From contig JBBHKE010002307.1 of assembly GCA_037447655.1 (NCBI GenBank), positions 42,114 to 98,736 on the forward strand: a stretch of 56,623 nt of DNA. The letters run 5' to 3'. Shown here piece after piece: positions 53,600 to 56,623 of this stretch (positions within the stretch are counted from its first letter, which is position 1; each line of letters begins with the position of its first letter). The notes beneath the pieces are model-generated. The model was given only the letters and a program-made list of their open reading frames with translations, did not search any database and was not told the origin of the DNA. The DNA is from Zygnema cylindricum (taxonomy: Eukaryota; Streptophyta; Zygnematophyceae; Zygnematales; Zygnemataceae). A program made the position numbers and the translations under genes.

Positions 53600-55104
53600 G
53601 TTTATAATGGATTTGAGTTTTGAGGCGTCATTAAACACTATTAATGGTGGTCCTTGTGAATTTTGAATCAACGAATAATGGCTTTTAGTTTATCGTCAGT
53701 CTTTTCAATGGCAGATAAATACAAATATAGATGTCCTCTAGCCTACGTTGTAGTGGTATTAATATATGGTATTAATTAGTTGTATTAATGAATGGTATCA
53801 ATAAATGATAGGTCTGAAACTTGGTCTCTCCATAGTTTCCAGAGAGTCCGCATAGGAAAAAGGCGGCTCATGGTTTGTTGTTCATTTCTTATAAATTTTT
53901 GTAAACATTACTTGAATAGCTCTTGTTTGTCGTTTCGACCAACCAACAGATCTCGGTTTGTTCATGTGGATGCCACTATTCCAACGACCTTAAAAGTCCA
54001 AGTAGATGCAATTCATTAACATGTGATTGGAACTTAATAACAATTTTCAGGAAGTCTCACCGGTGGTAAGTAAGACGGTCTGGTCTTCTTGTAAGTCTCC
54101 GGTTTTCAGTATCCTTTCAAGCTCAGCGAATATAGTGTGTGGCCATCATTGTCAGAGTCAAACTCTAATTTTGGGTAATGTTTTTTGACCCGAGTTGATA
54201 AAGTAGTGTTAATTACACTAATAATTGACTCACAATGAGCCTCGTCGCAAGAGATATTTCATTGCAGGTAGTTTTAATGATGTGTTAAAGCTAACAATTC
54301 ACCAACTCTAAATGGGCGGTGTACCTGTTACGCAGCACTGATGCAATACAGGAGTCCATCTCACGTCTCGTCTTTGGATTATGCTTTAAACAACTTATCT
54401 GCTGAACAGCGGTGTTGAGAAACAAAACATGCAATAACAGCAAGCCAACTTGACTTGAACATAGTCTCACTTGTCATTTTTTTCTTCATGCCGCCCATTA
54501 CGCGGTCATTGTCTGCTTGTGATGACCAAGACATGACCAAAAAATCGACCAAAAAAAGCCACAGGACGCAACAACCAACATTAGGAGAAAAGTTCAAGTC
54601 TTATCAGATGCATAAAACACCATTTTAGTGGTTTTGTTGGTTAGGTCGGAGGCTTGTGTGATGGTCTTTGTTAGGCTGTGTTATTTTGTTCTTGACTCTG
54701 TGCTTGTGGCTCTTGTCCACATCCTTCGTTTGTTTGGCTTTTTCCGTATGCTTATATCTGTTTTTATTTTCACTTTAGCTTGTTTCCTGTCCTGTTCATC
54801 TGTTCAGTATTGCTTTGCTCGTTTCTTTTGTTCCTATTTACTCGGATGGTTTACCATAGCACCACATGTTAATTTCCTGAGGTTGAGTTGAGCAGAATCT
54901 TACAATTTTAGGGTGAATCACACGCACTACTAAAAAAACTGTACAACTTGAACAATTTACTTTCAAACCGAGAGCCTTCAGTACTTTAATTTCACTGTCA
55001 GTTTATACACCACAACCGCAGTTACATCTGCGTTAATTATCGAGACCCTCAAAGCTTGCTATGATCTCTCGATTTGAAGTGTCCTACAAATTGTAGCCAA
55101 AGCC
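53600..55104. other. GNAT 3' flank and spacer
   Basis: Presumed 3' UTR, then AT-rich sequence with scattered TIR-family words (for example TTAATTACACTAAT at about 54210). The open frame at 54628-54891 is Phe/Leu/Val-rich without a known domain. No gene supported. Confidence 0.45.
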
Positions 55105-55130
55105 TACACCGTGAATCACTATTGAAAAAA
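55105..55130. mobile_element. Single TIR end (CACCGTGAATCACTATTG)
   Basis: One end of the same TIR family. I see no matching right end before the next element, so it is a fragment. Confidence 0.45.
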
Positions 55131-55408
55131 CCCTAAACATGGGGTTTGTCTTAGAGTTATCAATTATATGCCAGTTCCGAATGACTGGCCGGTTTTAAAC
55201 AGTTCAACAATTAGCTTTGAGGAAAAAAGGAAGTGTTTTCAGCGCTAAATTTGTGGTCAGAGGGGCAAAAAAAACTGGCCCGTAATAGCGTTATTAATAC
55301 AACTCAAGGTATATGGTAAAAACACCAGTTGATGAATAAAATGCAAGTATCTTTTGCATAACGGGCACAAATCACAGGCTCAAAATTGCCCCAAATTTAA
55401 CTGTCAAG

Positions 55409-55602
55409 TACACCGTGAATCGCTATTAGCGTCAATGACTCTAATTGCGGTACCCCGTTTTTTAACCAAAATTCTCAAATAGAATTAATAAAAACCCTTC
55501 AAAAAACAAATAAGAGTAAATGATTTCCTTCAAAACCCCCAAATTCCCAAATAGCGTAAATAACGCTAATTGTTTCATTACGATATAGCGATTCACGGTG
55601 TA
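55409..55602. mobile_element. 194-bp TIR element (MITE)
   Basis: TA-CACCGTGAATCGCTATTAG at the left; ATAGCGATTCACGGTG-TA at the right. It is flanked by TA and, beyond that, by near-identical copies of ATTGCCCCAAATTTAACTG (about 55385 and 55610). That suggests it landed in, or mediated, a local duplication. Confidence 0.85.
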
Positions 55603-56397
55603 CTGTCACGATTGCCCCAAAATTAACTGTCAAGACTGCCCTAGGTTTTGAACATAAAACTTTCTGGTAAATCACCCAAGATAAACCAGCAAAAGGTTTT
55701 GGCATGGCCAAATTCGGTTCATGACACAACCTAAAATTCGTCCACTGTGGCCTGAGAGAAGTCGACAACCTTTCACATTATTTGAGTGCACACCTTCAAG
55801 TAGTTTAAAAGTAAATAAAATAAAATTGATACACATGTGACTATAACATACACATAACTTCTTGACATCAAAAAGGAAAGAACATATTTTGATATATGGT
55901 CTTCCATAGCCCCCATACGGGATTATTTATTTGATCTCCAAAATAAATTCAGAAACCAACAATAAATTTGTGAATATAAAAGTCCTCGCAACGCATCAGA
56001 AACAAAATTCCCAGACAAGTTCAAAACTAATCACATGATAAGAAATTGATGTGAACAGGGAGCAAAGGCTGGCAAAAATATAGATGTGTTCTAACTCACA
56101 AATGGTTGAAATGCTTATTCGCCGTGAACATGTCGTCAGCACTGCTCTGAGGTACAGATTAGTCCCGGCCACTAAATTTTTTGGCATCTAAAGACTTCAG
56201 TCCGCTAAATATATCCAACAAAAATGAAACAGCAAGAGCTTCACAGTTGGAGGATTTTTACAACATAACTGATAAAAACTCAAGGATCAAGGAACTACTT
56301 TTTTGTTCTTCATCTATTTCTATTTAAAACACACACTTAGCCCTAGCCTCTGTCCATGCTATTGCTGAACAGTTACTTTTTTAGAAATGCTTTTACA

Positions 56398-56510
56398 GAT
56401 GCTTTCAATCAAGAGATTTTAAAATGCTTTCAATCAAGAGATTTTAAAATGCTTTCAATCAAGAGATTTTAAAATGCTTTCAATGAGAAGATTTTAAAAA
56501 TGTTTTTAAT
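56398..56510. repeat. 25-bp tandem repeat, four copies
   Basis: ATGCTTTCAATCAAGAGATT followed by TTAAA repeats four times, the last copy diverged. Confidence 0.92.
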
Positions 56511-56517
56511 GAAAAGC

Positions 56518-56623
56518 TTAAAAAGCTAAATACCGTTTCGACAAATGTTTTCCGGCAGCAAGTGCTGCGGCAGCCGCTCCTCCCACAGCTCCAGCTATGG
56601 CTGCCGTCCTTGGACCGGCCGCA
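56518..56623 (-). CDS. C-terminal coding segment of an Ala/Gly-rich protein (runs off the edge)
   Basis: On the minus strand from the right edge an open frame ends at TAA 56520-56518. It includes TAAIAGAVGGAAAAALAAG and then KHLSKRYLAF. GC content is well above the neighbouring AT-rich sequence, and the Gly/Ala zipper followed by a basic, aromatic end resembles a membrane-protein C-terminus. Only about 34 codons are visible, so function is not assigned and a chance frame cannot be excluded. Confidence 0.35.
   Translation of the reverse strand, partial: AAGPRTAAIAGAVGGAAAAALAAGKHLSKRYLAF

Overview
This is nuclear DNA from a eukaryote that carries plastids, most likely a green-lineage (streptophyte-type) alga or plant. 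Two spliced genes encode proteins with N-termini that look like chloroplast transit peptides. Several AAACCCTAA 'telo-box' words, a plant promoter signature, lie just upstream of one of them. A copia element uses an initiator-Met tRNA primer site. I cannot name the species. A run of ten N at 26408-26417 shows this is an assembled scaffold. Gene density is very low and most of the window is transposon debris, microsatellites and AT-rich spacer.

Left part (1-12.2 kb): A plastid-type Mpv17/PMP22 membrane protein gene runs on the minus strand (three exons, 4145 down to 2654). Its remaining exons are not seen and probably lie beyond the left edge. Its intron 1 contains three decayed copies of the start of exon 2. 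The next intron contains a microsatellite, a 126-bp tandem array and palindromic TATCGG sequence that may be a hAT-like element. Then come a truncated LINE copy (4.5-6.2 kb), LTR fragments, a 52-bp-arm hairpin, a 12-bp repeat field, a CAG/CAA-rich block and a broken Myb/SANT-like gene (9.8-11.4 kb, minus).

Middle (12.2-37 kb): A second copy of the same LINE is split by a nearly complete Ty1/copia element (13712-19714, with 5-bp target duplication). The copia has two LTRs, a PBS, a Gag-protease-integrase frame, an in-frame TAG and then RT and RNase H pieces. A short-TIR element and a tandem duplication follow. Past the N gap lies the 3' half of a Ty3/gypsy element (RNase H and integrase, decayed). 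Next is a minus-strand LTR element (29173-34593) with no recognisable pol. Its primer site matches the anticodon arm of initiator tRNA-Met, as in Drosophila copia. A long GGGAGA array joined to a TA array follows.

Right part (37-56.6 kb): Two minus-strand copies of a second LINE subfamily flank an O-fucosyltransferase-like gene of which only the last two exons are visible (41793-43027). Each LINE has 62-bp tandem monomers at its 5' end, and one is split by a 1-kb solo LTR. A complete six-exon plastid GNAT N-acetyltransferase gene (50265-53599, plus) follows, including one GC-AG intron. A TIR element ends 80 bp before its start codon. The window ends inside the last coding segment of an Ala/Gly-rich protein on the minus strand.

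The three host genes are unrelated in function and are not co-transcribed. The unifying theme is retrotransposon nesting: LINE copies are hit by LTR elements, and repeats accumulate inside host introns.
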